From Nocardioides sp. Soil774 (GTDB taxonomy: Bacteria > Actinomycetota > Actinomycetes > Propionibacteriales > Nocardioidaceae): a stretch of 64,000 bases of DNA. The stretch covers positions 1 to 64,000 of the forward strand of contig NZ_LMSM01000011.1 of the NCBI RefSeq assembly GCF_001428125.1. The letters run 5' to 3'. The first letter of the stretch is position 1. Every line of letters starts with the position of its first letter. The notes under the pieces are model-generated. The model made no database searches and was not told where the DNA came from. It saw nothing but the letters and a program-made list of their open reading frames with translations. Of the stretch, positions 39,955 through 49,538 are shown piece by piece. The translations under genes and the position numbers were made by a program.

Positions 39955-39956
39955 GC

Positions 39957-40826
39957 ATGGTCGAGGCGACACCCGGCGAGCTGGTCATCGTCACCGGCAT
40001 GACCGGGGCGGGCCGGAGCACGGCCGCCAAGGAGCTGGAGGACCTCGGCTACTTCGTGGTCGACAACCTCCCGCCGACGCTCGTGCGCGACGTCGTCCGC
40101 CTCGTCGACGACAGCCGCGGCATCGACCAGCCGATCGCGGTGGTGGTCGACGTCAGGTCCGGCTCGTTCTTCGACTCGCTGCAGGCCAACCGCCACCAGC
40201 AGGTCACCGGGCGGCCGACGACGCTGCTCTTCCTTGAGGCCACCGACGACGTGCTGGTGCGCCGCCAGGAGGCGGCCCGCCGCCCGCACCCGCTCCAGGG
40301 CGGTGGTCGCCTGCTCCACGGTCTGCAGCGCGAGCGCGAGGCCATGGCCGACATCCGCGGCGACTCCGACGTGCTGCTCGACACCTCCAACTTCAACGTG
40401 CACCAGCTGCAGGACCGCATCACCGAGCTGTTCGGCACCGCCGCCACGACCCGGCTCAAGATGACGGTCATCAGCTTCGGCTTCAAGTACGGCATCCCCG
40501 TCGACGCCGACTGGGTGGCCGACATGCGCTTCCTGCCCAACCCTCACTGGGTCCCCGAGCTGCGGCCGCAGAACGGGCGCGACCCCGACGTGTCCGCCTA
40601 CGTGCTCTCCCAGCCGGGTGCGGGGGAGTTCCTCGAGCAGTACCTCCCGGTCCTGGGCACCGTCGCCGAGGGATACCTCCGCGAGGGCAAGCGGTTCATG
40701 CAGGTCGCCGTCGGGTGCACGGGCGGCAAGCACCGCAGCGTGGCCATGACCGAGCAGATCGCGACCCGGATGCGTGCCGCGGGCTACGACGTGAGCACGG
40801 CCCACCGCGACCTCGGCAGGGAGTGA
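39957..40826 (+). CDS. rapZ: RNase adapter / nucleotide-binding protein RapZ (YvcJ)
   Basis: The 289-aa P-loop protein has Walker A GMTGAGRSTAAKELEDLGYFVVDNLPP and a C-terminal block with VGCTGGKHRSVAMTEQIA, the RapZ/YvcJ hallmarks. In E. coli it controls amino-sugar sRNA decay; in Gram-positives its role is less clear, but it always sits in this uvrC-rapZ-yvcK-whiA order. It lies 2 nt after uvrC and 1 nt before yvcK, which indicates one polycistronic message. There are no membrane segments. ATP and GTP binding are expected from the family. Confidence 0.95.
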   Translation: MVEATPGELVIVTGMTGAGRSTAAKELEDLGYFVVDNLPPTLVRDVVRLVDDSRGIDQPIAVVVDVRSGSFFDSLQANRHQQVTGRPTTLLFLEATDDVLVRRQEAARRPHPLQGGGRLLHGLQREREAMADIRGDSDVLLDTSNFNVHQLQDRITELFGTAATTRLKMTVISFGFKYGIPVDADWVADMRFLPNPHWVPELRPQNGRDPDVSAYVLSQPGAGEFLEQYLPVLGTVAEGYLREGKRFMQVAVGCTGGKHRSVAMTEQIATRMRAAGYDVSTAHRDLGRE

Positions 40827-40827
40827 C

Positions 40828-41796
40828 GTGGCGCGCGACACTGCGCAGGCCGCCGTCGCGCTGGGAGGTGGGCACGGCCTGTTCGCCACCCTGTCAGCCC
40901 TGCGACGCCTCCACGCCGACCTGACGATCGACGACCTCACCGCCGTGGTCACCGTCGCCGACAACGGAGGCTCCTCCGGCCGGCTGCGCGGTGAGTTCGG
41001 CGTGCTGCCGCCGGGCGACCTGCGGATGGCCCTCGCCGCCCTGTGCGGGGACGACGAGTGGGGCCGCACCTGGGCCGACGTGCTCCAGCACCGCTTCGCC
41101 GGCGAGGGCGAGATGAACGGCCACGTCGTGGGCAACCTGCTGATCGTCGGCCTCTGGGAGCTGATGGGCGAGCCCGTGCGTGCCCTCGACTGGGTCGGTC
41201 GTCTTCTCGGCGCGCACGGCCGGGTGCTGCCGATGGCAACGACGCCGATGGACATCACGGCTCGCGTGCGTGGCGCGGACCCCGCCGACCCGGGCGCGGT
41301 GAGCGTCGTACGCGGTCAGGTCGAGGTCGCGACCGCCGCGGGTCGCATCGAGTCGGTCGCACTCGTGCCCGAGGACCCGCAGGCCTGCGCCGAGGCGGTC
41401 GAGGCGGTCATGGCCGCGGAGTGGGTCGTGCTGGGGCCGGGGTCGTGGTTCAGCTCGGTGATCCCGCACCTGATGGTGCCCGGCCTGCGGACCGCGCTGG
41501 CCGAGACGAGCGGGCGACTGGTCGTGGTGCTCAACCTCGAGGCGCAGGCAGGGGAGACCACCGGCTTCGGGGCCGCGGAGCACCTCGCCGCCCTGTTCGA
41601 GCACGCCCCAGACCTGCGTGTGCACGCGGTGCTGGTGGACCCCACGGCCCTGGGTGACGACCACCTGGAGGTGGAGCGGCTCGTCGCCGCCCGCGGCGGC
41701 CGGCTGGTGGTCGCGGACGTCGCAGCCCCGGGCGAGCCCCGCCACGACCCGGACCTCCTCGCCGCCGCGTTCCGGCGCATCGTCGACGAGGGCTGA
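40828..41796 (+). CDS. yvcK: Gluconeogenesis factor YvcK/CofD-like protein
   Basis: The 322-aa protein has the CofD/YvcK Rossmann-like fold. The N-terminal [17 protein letters not shown], the [27 protein letters not shown] block and the [26 protein letters not shown] segment are family hallmarks. Homologues bind UDP-sugars and are needed for growth on gluconeogenic carbon and for wall shape in Bacillus and mycobacteria. The GTG start is 1 nt after the rapZ stop. Expression with rapZ and whiA is typical of Gram-positive bacteria. It is cytoplasmic; enzymatic activity has not been established in this branch. Confidence 0.93.
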   Translation: MARDTAQAAVALGGGHGLFATLSALRRLHADLTIDDLTAVVTVADNGGSSGRLRGEFGVLPPGDLRMALAALCGDDEWGRTWADVLQHRFAGEGEMNGHVVGNLLIVGLWELMGEPVRALDWVGRLLGAHGRVLPMATTPMDITARVRGADPADPGAVSVVRGQVEVATAAGRIESVALVPEDPQACAEAVEAVMAAEWVVLGPGSWFSSVIPHLMVPGLRTALAETSGRLVVVLNLEAQAGETTGFGAAEHLAALFEHAPDLRVHAVLVDPTALGDDHLEVERLVAARGGRLVVADVAAPGEPRHDPDLLAAAFRRIVDEG

Positions 41797-41861
41797 CCCC
41801 GTCCGACCCGGTGGGCGGCAGGACTGCGAGGGTCGTTGACCAGCATGGCAGGATTCGGCCC

Positions 41862-42848
41862 ATGGCTATGACGGCGCAGGTGAAGGCAGAGCTTGCCTCC
41901 ACCCAGATCACCAAGACCTGCTGCCGCAAGGCCGAGGTCGCCTCGATGCTGCGCTTCGCAGGCGGTCTCCACATCGTCAGCGGACGCATCGTGGTGGAGG
42001 CCGAGCTCGACACCGGCGCCGCCGCCCGCCGGCTCCGCACCGACATCGCGGAGGTCTACGGACACCCCTCCGACGTCGTGATGGTGCAGGGCAACGGCAT
42101 CCGCAAGGGCAGCCGCTACATCGTCCGCGTCACCAAGGACGGCGAGGCGCTCGCCCGCCAGACCGGCCTGCTCGACCAGCGGGGGAGGCCCGTGCGCGGC
42201 CTTCCGCCCGCTGTCGTCAGCGGTGGTGGCTGCGACGCCGTCGCCGCGTGGCGTGGGGCCTTCCTCGCGCACGGCTCGCTGACCGAGCCCGGTCGCTCGT
42301 CCTCGCTGGAGATCACCTGCCCCGGACCCGAGGCCGCGCTCGCGATCGTCGGCGTCGCCCGGCGCCTGGGCATCTCGGCCAAGGCGCGCGAGGTGCGCGG
42401 GGTCGACCGCGTCGTCATCCGTGACGGCGACGCCATCGGCGCGCTGCTCACCCGGCTCGGGGCCCACGAGTCGCTGATGGCGTGGGAGGAGCGGCGGATG
42501 CGTCGCGAGGTCCGGGCCACGGCCAACCGGCTGGCCAACTTCGACGACGCCAACCTGCGCCGATCCGCTCGGGCCGCGGTGGCCGCAGGCGCACGGGTCG
42601 AGCGCGCGCTGGAGATCCTCGCCGAGGAGATCCCCGACCACCTGCGCCAGGCCGGGCACCTGCGCCTGGAGCACAAGCAGGCCTCGCTGGAGGAGCTCGG
42701 GCAGCTCCACGACCCGGTGCTCACCAAGGACGCGATCGCCGGCCGGATCCGCCGGTTGCTCGCGATGGCCGACAAGCGCGCCGAGGAGCTGGGCATCCCC
42801 GACACCGAGGCCTCGCTCACCCCGGAGATGCTGGCCGAGGACGGCTGA
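41862..42848 (+). CDS. whiA: Sporulation/cell-division regulator WhiA
   Basis: The 328-aa protein joins an N-terminal LAGLIDADG-type homing-endonuclease-like fold (about 1-215, without nuclease catalysis) to a C-terminal helix-turn-helix ([61 protein letters not shown]). It directs septation genes together with WhiB in Streptomyces and is retained in non-sporulating actinobacteria. The start is ATG 41862 ([11 protein letters not shown]); a CAGGAT hexamer 7 nt upstream fits a leaderless transcript with one deviation. It is 65 nt downstream of yvcK and so may have its own promoter. Confidence 0.95.
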   Translation: MAMTAQVKAELASTQITKTCCRKAEVASMLRFAGGLHIVSGRIVVEAELDTGAAARRLRTDIAEVYGHPSDVVMVQGNGIRKGSRYIVRVTKDGEALARQTGLLDQRGRPVRGLPPAVVSGGGCDAVAAWRGAFLAHGSLTEPGRSSSLEITCPGPEAALAIVGVARRLGISAKAREVRGVDRVVIRDGDAIGALLTRLGAHESLMAWEERRMRREVRATANRLANFDDANLRRSARAAVAAGARVERALEILAEEIPDHLRQAGHLRLEHKQASLEELGQLHDPVLTKDAIAGRIRRLLAMADKRAEELGIPDTEASLTPEMLAEDG

Positions 42849-42859
42849 CCCCAGCCGGG

Positions 42860-42873
42860 TTGGATCGATCCAA
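42860..42873. promoter_or_regulatory. Perfect 14-bp palindrome upstream of gap, LacI-like operator
   Basis: TTGGATCGATCCAA is a perfect inverted repeat centred on CG, the symmetry expected of LacI-family operators. It lies about 60 bp upstream of a TAGGGT hexamer (42928-42933) that could be the gap -10. No LacI regulator is in the window. Confidence 0.5.
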
Positions 42874-42943
42874 AGTTACCTGTCCGTACCGCGGTCGACC
42901 GCGCTCCTGCGCGCCGACGCGACCCGATAGGGTCGGTGATGCT

Positions 42944-42985
42944 GGTCACCGAAGGCCAGTGCTGTCGACGGGGTCACCGAAGGCC
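42944..42985 (+). repeat. Two copies of GGTCACCGAAGGCC in the gap leader
   Basis: The 14-mer is at 42944-42957 and 42972-42985 (28-bp period), downstream of the likely promoter and upstream of the gap ribosome site (AGGAGG). It lies inside the 5' leader and could bind a protein or form alternative RNA pairings. Confidence 0.5.
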
Positions 42986-43005
42986 CCGCTCTGGCCCCGT
43001 TCTAG

Positions 43006-44013
<1,008 letters not shown>

Positions 44014-44018
44014 GCTCG

Positions 44019-45233
44019 ATGTCCGACCACACTGCAGGCATCGCGTCGCTCGGTGACCTGAAGGGCAAGCGCGTCCTGGTCCGCTCGGACCTCAACGTGC
44101 CCCTGGACGGCACCACCATCACCGACGACGGCCGGATCCGTGCGAGCGTGCCGACCATCAAGGAGCTCTCCGACGCGGGAGCCCGGGTGGTCGTCACCGC
44201 TCACCTGGGTCGTCCCAAGGGCGAGCCGGACCCGGCGTACTCGCTCGAGCCGGTCGTGGGTCGGCTCTCCGAGCTGCTCGGCCGCCCGGTGGCGTTCGCC
44301 ACCGACACCGTCGGTGCGAGCGCGACCGAGACCGTGGCCGGTCTCCAGGACGGCGACGTCGCCGTCCTGGAGAACGTCCGGTTAAACGACGGTGAGACCA
44401 GCAAGGACGACGAGGTCCGCGGCGCGTTCGCCGACCAGCTCGCGCAGCTGGCCGATGCGTTCGTCTCCGACGGCTTCGGCGTCGTGCACCGCAAGCAGGC
44501 CAGCGTGTACGACGTCGCGCTGCGCCTGCCCTCGGCGATGGGCGGTCTGGTCGCGGCCGAGGTCGACGTCCTGCGCCGGCTCACCGAGCACCCGGAGCGC
44601 CCCTACGTCGTCGTGCTCGGCGGCTCCAAGGTCTCCGACAAGCTCGGCGTGATCGACAACCTCATCGACAAGGCCGACAAGCTGCTCATCGGCGGCGGCA
44701 TGGTCTTCACCTTCCTCAAGGCCCAGGGCCACGAGGTCGGCAAGAGCCTGCTCGAGGCCGACCAGCTCGACACCTGCACCCGTTACCTCGCCGAGGCCGC
44801 GGACCGCGGGGTGGAGATCCTGCTGCCGACCGACATCGTGGTCGACACCGCGTTCCCCTCGGGCGACCGCGAGCCCGAGCCCCGCGTCGTGCCTGCCTCC
44901 GAGATCCCCTCCGACGCCCTCGGCCTCGACATCGGCCCGGAGTCGGCTGCCGCCTTCGCGGCCGCGCTCGCGGACGCGAGGACCGTCTTCTGGAACGGCC
45001 CGATGGGCGTGTTCGAGGTCGACGCCTTCGCCGACGGCACCCGAGCCGTCGCGCAGGCGCTGACCGAGGTGGACGGGCTCTCCGTCGTCGGCGGGGGTGA
45101 CTCGGCCGCGGCCGTGCGCACGCTCGGCTTCGACGAGGCCGCCTTCGGCCACATCTCCACCGGCGGTGGCGCGTCGCTGGAGTTCCTGGAGGGCAAGGAG
45201 CTCCCGGGCATCGCCGTACTCGAGAGGGACTGA
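44019..45233 (+). CDS. pgk: Phosphoglycerate kinase
   Basis: The 404-aa glycolytic kinase passes phosphate from 1,3-bisphosphoglycerate to ADP. Substrate-binding [18 protein letters not shown] and the C-terminal WNGPMGVFE and GGGDSAAAV nucleotide loops are intact. The sequence around residue 122 reads LENVRLND, where most PGKs have Phe after VR. That position is encoded by a TTA codon (44382-44384), very rare in such GC-rich genomes. The ATG at 44019 is 5 nt after gap. ATP formation, regulation by operon position and cytoplasmic location follow from the family. Confidence 0.96.
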   Translation: MSDHTAGIASLGDLKGKRVLVRSDLNVPLDGTTITDDGRIRASVPTIKELSDAGARVVVTAHLGRPKGEPDPAYSLEPVVGRLSELLGRPVAFATDTVGASATETVAGLQDGDVAVLENVRLNDGETSKDDEVRGAFADQLAQLADAFVSDGFGVVHRKQASVYDVALRLPSAMGGLVAAEVDVLRRLTEHPERPYVVVLGGSKVSDKLGVIDNLIDKADKLLIGGGMVFTFLKAQGHEVGKSLLEADQLDTCTRYLAEAADRGVEILLPTDIVVDTAFPSGDREPEPRVVPASEIPSDALGLDIGPESAAAFAAALADARTVFWNGPMGVFEVDAFADGTRAVAQALTEVDGLSVVGGGDSAAAVRTLGFDEAAFGHISTGGGASLEFLEGKELPGIAVLERD

Positions 45234-45238
45234 ACATC

Positions 45239-46045
45239 GTGGCTGGCACGTCGAAGACCACCCGGACCCCGCTGATGGCGGGCAACTGGAAGATGAACCT
45301 CACCCACCAGGAAGCGGTGGTGCTGGTCCAGAAGCTCGCCTGGACGCTGTCGGACAAGCGGCACGACTTCGGCAAGGTCGAGGTCGTCGTGGTGCCGCCG
45401 TTCACCGACATCCGCTCGGTACAGACGCTGGTCGACGGCGACCGGCTGTCGATCCGCTACGGCGCGCAGGACGTGTCGGAGCACGACAGCGGCGCCTACA
45501 CCGGCGAGATCTCGGCGGGGATGCTCGCCAAGCTCGGCTGCTCCTACGTCGTGGTCGGGCACTCCGAGCGGCGCACGCACCACCAGGAGAGCGACGCGCT
45601 GGTCAACGCCAAGGCGCACCAGGCGCTCGCGGCCGGGATGACCCCGATCGTGTGCGTCGGTGAGGGCCTCGACGTACGCCAGGCGGGCGAGCACGTGCCG
45701 TTCACGCTCGCCCAGGTCGACGGCTCGCTCGCGGGGTTCACCGCCGAGCAGGTCGCCGGCCTGGTGGTCGCCTACGAGCCCGTGTGGGCCATCGGCACGG
45801 GCGAGGTCGCGACGCCCGACGACGCCCAGGAGGTCTGCGGGGCCGTCCGGGACCGGGTGCGCGAGGTGCACGGTGACGCGGCCGCCGACGGCCTCCGGAT
45901 CCTCTACGGAGGCTCGGTCAAGGCGTCCAACGTGGGCGGCATCATGGAGAAGGCCGACGTCGACGGATGCCTCGTGGGCGGGGCCAGCCTGCAGGTCGAC
46001 GAGTTCGGTGGCATCTGCCGGTTCTACGACATGCCGGTGCTGTGA
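45239..46045 (+). CDS. tpiA: Triosephosphate isomerase
   Basis: The 268-aa TIM barrel interconverts dihydroxyacetone phosphate and glyceraldehyde-3-phosphate. The substrate Lys is in AGNWKMN, the electrophilic His in VVVGHSERR and the base Glu in [11 protein letters not shown]; the phosphate loop is YGGSVKASN. An eight-residue N-terminal extension (MAGTSKTT) precedes the barrel. The GTG start at 45239 is 5 nt after the pgk stop. It completes the glycolytic gap-pgk-tpi run. Confidence 0.96.
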   Translation: MAGTSKTTRTPLMAGNWKMNLTHQEAVVLVQKLAWTLSDKRHDFGKVEVVVVPPFTDIRSVQTLVDGDRLSIRYGAQDVSEHDSGAYTGEISAGMLAKLGCSYVVVGHSERRTHHQESDALVNAKAHQALAAGMTPIVCVGEGLDVRQAGEHVPFTLAQVDGSLAGFTAEQVAGLVVAYEPVWAIGTGEVATPDDAQEVCGAVRDRVREVHGDAAADGLRILYGGSVKASNVGGIMEKADVDGCLVGGASLQVDEFGGICRFYDMPVL

Positions 46046-46089
46046 GGGCGCTCACCGGTTCGACGTGGTCGTGACGTAGGCTTCCGCTC

Positions 46090-46329
46090 GTGATTCTGCT
46101 CTTCACCATCCTGCTCGTCGTTGCGAGCGCGATCATGATCCTGCTGGTGCTCCTCCACAAGGGCCGCGGTGGCGGCCTCTCCGACATGTTCGGTGGCGGT
46201 GTGTCCAGCAGCCTGGGGGGATCGTCGGTGGCCGAGCGCAACCTCGACCGCTTCACGGTCGGCGTCGGTGTCATCTGGTTTGCGTGCATCATCGCCCTGG
46301 GCCTGCTCAAGGCCTACTCGGGCAACTGA
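46090..46329 (+). CDS. secG: Preprotein translocase subunit SecG
   Basis: The 79-aa protein has two transmembrane helices (about 2-23 and 54-74) joined by a Gly-rich cytoplasmic loop (HKGRGGGLSDMFGGGVSSSLGGSSVAERNLDR), the SecG pattern. It assists SecYE in export. TAGGCT at 46077-46082 lies 7 nt before the GTG, so a leaderless start is likely even though it follows tpi by only 44 nt. The conserved tpi-secG neighbourhood supports the call. Confidence 0.93.
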   Translation: MILLFTILLVVASAIMILLVLLHKGRGGGLSDMFGGGVSSSLGGSSVAERNLDRFTVGVGVIWFACIIALGLLKAYSGN

Positions 46330-46357
46330 ACCCCCAAGATCTTTCGAAGGAGTCGTC

Positions 46358-46717
46358 GTGGCTGGTGCTGGAAATGCGATCCGCGGTAGCCGAATCGGTG
46401 CCGGCCCCATGGGAGAGGCGGAGCGCGGCGAGGCCGCACCCCGCCAGACCGTCACCTACTTCTGCAGCCACGACCACCGCTCGGTGGTGACGTTCTCGAT
46501 CGAGGCGTCCGTGCCCGACTCGTGGGACTGCCCCAAGTGCGGCCTGCCCGCCAGCCTCGACAGCGAGAACCCCCCGCCGGCGCCGAAGATCGAGCCCTAC
46601 AAGACGCACCTGGCCTACGTGAAGGAGCGTCGCAGCGAGACCGAGGCGGCCGACATCCTCGACGAGGCCGTCGCCCTGCTCCGCAGCCGACGCAAGGCCG
46701 GCGAGATCATCTTCTGA
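46358..46717 (+). CDS. rbpA: RNA polymerase-binding protein RbpA
   Basis: The 119-aa actinobacterial transcription factor binds the principal sigma factor and stabilises open promoter complexes. The N-terminal tail with RGSRIGAG (basic linker) precedes the zinc-binding core CSHDHRSVVTFSIEASVPDSWDCPKCG, and the sigma-interaction helix ERRSETEAADILDEAVALLRSRRK closes the protein. The GTG at 46358 follows a strong GAAGGAG. It is 28 nt after secG. The palindromic repeats begin 4 nt after its stop and may act as its transcript end. Confidence 0.95.
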   Translation: MAGAGNAIRGSRIGAGPMGEAERGEAAPRQTVTYFCSHDHRSVVTFSIEASVPDSWDCPKCGLPASLDSENPPPAPKIEPYKTHLAYVKERRSETEAADILDEAVALLRSRRKAGEIIF

Positions 46718-46720
46718 CCC

Positions 46721-46813
46721 CGAGACGGCACTTCGTGCCCGTCCTGCTCGCCGAGGCGGCACTTCGTGCCTGTCTGTAGTGCCGAGGCGGCACTTCGTGC
46801 CCGTCACGCGGAA
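46721..46813 (+). repeat. Three 31-bp repeats with the palindrome GGCACTTCGTGCC
   Basis: Units begin at 46721, 46752 and 46783, each with GGCACTTCGTGCC (46727-46739, 46758-46770, 46789-46801) inside a conserved block of about 20 bp. The same palindrome is repeated in inverted orientation after the following gene, at the same 31-bp spacing. Confidence 0.8.
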
Positions 46814-46863
46814 CCTGTGGATGACGTACGCCGCCCGGCGTGCGATCCGGGCACGGTGGGCGG

Positions 46864-47844
46864 ATGCATGTCATGCCTGCGTGGTGTCGCGACGTCGAGT
46901 GCGTCGGACCGGATGCGCCGATCCCGGGTGACCGACCGTTCTCGGCCGACGAGGCGACGAGAGCAGGCGTCGACGCCAGCCTCCGCCGTCGGCTCGTTGA
47001 ACGCGGCCTGCTCCGCCCCGTGCTGCGAGGGGTCTTCGTGGTGTCTCACGTCCCCGACTCGCTGCGCCTGCGCGTGGCCGCCCTCGAGCTGGTCGTTCCC
47101 GAGCACGCCGTCGTGGTGGACCGGACAGCTGCTTGGCTGCACGGTGTGGATGCGCTGCCGCGGTCGGCGATCCACCGCATGCCGCCACTCGACGTCTACA
47201 GCCAGGGTGCGAGCCGCTTGCGACGGCCGGGCCTTGCGAGTGGCACGCGTGAGCTGACGGTCCGCGACGTCGAGCGGCTCGGTCCCCTCACCGTGACCAC
47301 GCCCCTGCGCACCGCCTGCGACCTGGGACGTCGGTTGTGGCGCTTCGACGCACTCTCCGCGATCGATGGCTTCCTGAGGCTCGGGCTGGATCATGACCTG
47401 CTGCTGTCGGAATCCGAGCGCTTCAAGGGACACCGGGGGATGCGCCAGCTGCGCCAGCTCGCGCCGCTGGGCGACCCGGGGGCGGAGTCGCCGCCGGAGA
47501 GTGCCCTGCGGCTGCACTGGTACGACGCCGACCTGCCGCAGCCGGAGACGCAGATCTGGGTGCACGACGACGACGGCCGGCCGACGTACCGGCTCGACAT
47601 GGGGCACCGCGAGGCGCGCTACGGCGCCGAGTACTTCGGCGAGGAGTTCCACCCCGGGGCCGGCACCGAGCACGACGAGGAACGACTCACCTGGTTGCGC
47701 ACCCGACGGGACTGGGCGATGGACGTCTTCGTGAAGACCGACGTCTACGGATCCGAGCTGACGGCGAGCGATCGGTTGCGAGTCGGGTTCGACCGGGCGG
47801 TCGCGCGGCCGGCTGTGACGTACGTCGATCTCGCCCGTCCCTGA
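46864..47844 (+). CDS. AbiEi-type winged-helix plus Vsr/DUF559-like nuclease-fold protein
   Basis: The protein is about 326 aa. The N-terminal part (FSADEATRAGVDASLRRRLVERGLLRPVLRGVFVV) resembles the AbiEi antitoxin winged helix. The C-terminal part (YRLDMGHREARYGAEYFGEEFHPGAGTEHDEERLTWLRTRRDWAMDVFV) has the D...E-Y-G-x-x-H...R pattern of the DUF559/Vsr endonuclease fold. No AbiEii toxin is adjacent. I choose ATG 46864, 6 nt after CACGGT; GTG 46840 would add 8 residues. The gene is bracketed by inverted arrays of one palindromic repeat, as a small mobile or domesticated element would be. Function is unknown. Confidence 0.72.
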   Translation: MHVMPAWCRDVECVGPDAPIPGDRPFSADEATRAGVDASLRRRLVERGLLRPVLRGVFVVSHVPDSLRLRVAALELVVPEHAVVVDRTAAWLHGVDALPRSAIHRMPPLDVYSQGASRLRRPGLASGTRELTVRDVERLGPLTVTTPLRTACDLGRRLWRFDALSAIDGFLRLGLDHDLLLSESERFKGHRGMRQLRQLAPLGDPGAESPPESALRLHWYDADLPQPETQIWVHDDDGRPTYRLDMGHREARYGAEYFGEEFHPGAGTEHDEERLTWLRTRRDWAMDVFVKTDVYGSELTASDRLRVGFDRAVARPAVTYVDLARP

Positions 47845-47893
47845 CGGGCACGAAGTGCCCGCTCGGGAGGCGGGACGGGCACGAAGTGCCCTC
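47842..47893 (+). repeat. Two inverted copies of the palindrome repeat
   Basis: GGCACGAAGTGCC at 47847-47859 and 47878-47890 is the reverse complement of the left-hand palindrome and again has a 31-bp period. Each forms a GGGCAC-GAA-GTGCCC hairpin, so the array may also terminate transcription from both sides. Confidence 0.8.
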
Positions 47894-47904
47894 TCACGTG
47901 ACGT

Positions 47905-48630
47905 TCAGAGGGCGGAGGCGGCGGCCTCGTCGAGCCACCAGACCGTCTCGTCGCCGCGTACGCCACGCGCGGGGGTCTCGAAGACCGAGCCCTCGTCGGC
48001 GAGGGCGCGTGCGACGGCCTCGGCCTTGCCTTCGCCGCTGGCGATGAACCACACCGCGCGGCAGCGCTCCATGGCCTCGAAGGTGAGGGTGACCCGGTCG
48101 GGCGGCGGCTTGGGGGAGTCGTGGACGGCCACGGCGATGGCGTCGCGAGCCTCGAGGGCCGGGTGGCCCGGGAACAGCGACGCACAGTGCCCGTCGGGCC
48201 CGACGCCGAGCATCAGCACCTCGAAGAAGCCGGCGCCGTGCTCGCGCAGCGCCTCGCTGTAGGCGGCGGCCGCGTCCTCGGCGCTGGCGACCTCGTCGCT
48301 GGCGGGCACCTCGTGGACGTTGGCGGGGTCGACGCCGACATGGTCGAGGAGGGCCTCGCGGGCCTGGAGGGCGTTGCGGTCGGGGTCGCCGGCCGGCACG
48401 AACCGCTCGTCGCCCCACCAGAAGACCACGCGCGACCAGTCGAGCGAGGAGTCCGCGGCGCGGCGGGCGAGCTCGCGGTGCAGCGCCCCGGCGATGCTCC
48501 CACCGGTGAGCCCGACCTGCGGGACCTCCCCGCGGGCCTGGGCCGCCTCGAGGCGCTCGAGCAGCGCGGAGGCCACGTCGCCGACGAGGAGGTCGGCGTC
48601 GTCGTGGCGCCGGACCTCGACGCCGCTCAC
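47905..48630 (-). CDS. pgl: 6-phosphogluconolactonase
   Basis: The 241-aa enzyme hydrolyses 6-phosphogluconolactone in the oxidative pentose-phosphate pathway. The NagB-like fold shows VGLTGGSIAGALHREL, FWWGDERFVPAGDPDRN and LMLGVGPDGHCASLFPGHPAL, the DevB/Pgl-type motifs. It closes the six-gene pentose-phosphate run: the GTG overlaps the opcA stop by 4 nt (GTGA). Its 3' end lies just beside the palindrome array. Cytoplasmic. Confidence 0.94.
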   Translation of the reverse strand: MSGVEVRRHDDADLLVGDVASALLERLEAAQARGEVPQVGLTGGSIAGALHRELARRAADSSLDWSRVVFWWGDERFVPAGDPDRNALQAREALLDHVGVDPANVHEVPASDEVASAEDAAAAYSEALREHGAGFFEVLMLGVGPDGHCASLFPGHPALEARDAIAVAVHDSPKPPPDRVTLTFEAMERCRAVWFIASGEGKAEAVARALADEGSVFETPARGVRGDETVWWLDEAAASAL

Positions 48631-49538
48631 TTCGCGCTCCTGAGCTTGACCAGGCGGGCGGCGACCGAGGCGTAGACGTCGTCCTCGTCGAGGCGGCGCA
48701 GCTCCTCGGCGAGCAGCGCCGGGACCTCACGACGCTTCAGCGCGACAGGCCGGTCGGGGCGGTGGGGGGAGGTGAACGTCGCCAGCCGGCCGTCGGCGCG
48801 GCTGATGCGGATAGGCCCCTCCTTGGTCTCCATGGTGACCTCGGTGATGCCGGGACCCTCCGAGCTGGCCCGGGTGACCTGCACCTTGAGCCGGTCGGCG
48901 AGCCACGCCGCGAGCAGGTCGGCGCTCGGGCTGACCCGCTCGGCGACGACCTTGACGCCGGTGACCTTGAGCGGGTGCTGGTCGAGCGCGGCCGCGAGCA
49001 GGGCGCGCCACGGGGTGAGGCGGGTCCAGCTCAGGTCGGTGTTGCCGGGGGCGTAGGACTGGCACTGCGTCAGCATCGCGGTGGCCCGCCCGCGCGAGAC
49101 CGACGCGGAGTCGGTGATCCGGCGCTGGGCGAGCGAGCCCAGGGGGTCGGACGCAGGGTCGGCCGGTGCAGCGGTCGGCCACCAGATGGCGACGGGGGAG
49201 TCGGGCAGGAGCAGCGGCAGCACCACGGACTCGGCGTGCTTGACGACCTCGCCCTTGAGCCGGATGAGGGCGGTCTCACCGCCCCAGCCGTCGCCGCTGC
49301 CGACCTGCGCGTTGACCTGGGCGTGGCCGCGGGCGTCGCCCAGGATCACGCCGAGCACGCGGGAGGGGTGCTCGCGCGACGCCCGTTTGGCGGCGAGCAT
49401 CGCCTCGGCGGCGTCCTCCTCGGGCGCGACGATGACGAGCGTCATCACCATGCCCATCGCGGGGCTGCCGGCGCGGGTGCGCGCCCGGACGAACTCCGCG
49501 GCGATCTTGGCCGAATTGGTGTCGGTGAGCTCGATCAT
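48627..49538 (-). CDS. opcA: Glucose-6-phosphate dehydrogenase assembly protein OpcA
   Basis: The 303-aa protein matches actinobacterial OpcA, needed for assembly or activity of glucose-6-phosphate dehydrogenase. Characteristic blocks are MIELTDTNSAKIAAEFVRARTRAG, VILGDARGHAQVNAQVG, LPDSPVAIWWPTAAP and TPWRALLAAALDQHPLKVTGVKV. It is immediately adjacent to zwf (zwf stop TAG directly followed by the opcA ATG), so the partners are translated together. The pgl start overlaps its stop. No catalytic residues are known for this family. Confidence 0.94.
   Translation of the reverse strand: MIELTDTNSAKIAAEFVRARTRAGSPAMGMVMTLVIVAPEEDAAEAMLAAKRASREHPSRVLGVILGDARGHAQVNAQVGSGDGWGGETALIRLKGEVVKHAESVVLPLLLPDSPVAIWWPTAAPADPASDPLGSLAQRRITDSASVSRGRATAMLTQCQSYAPGNTDLSWTRLTPWRALLAAALDQHPLKVTGVKVVAERVSPSADLLAAWLADRLKVQVTRASSEGPGITEVTMETKEGPIRISRADGRLATFTSPHRPDRPVALKRREVPALLAEELRRLDEDDVYASVAARLVKLRSAK

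Noticed and set aside
46721..46813. A CRISPR array
   Set aside because: Only three units, with an 18-bp or shorter gap, each palindromic and with no cas gene nearby; the gap sequences are partly similar.
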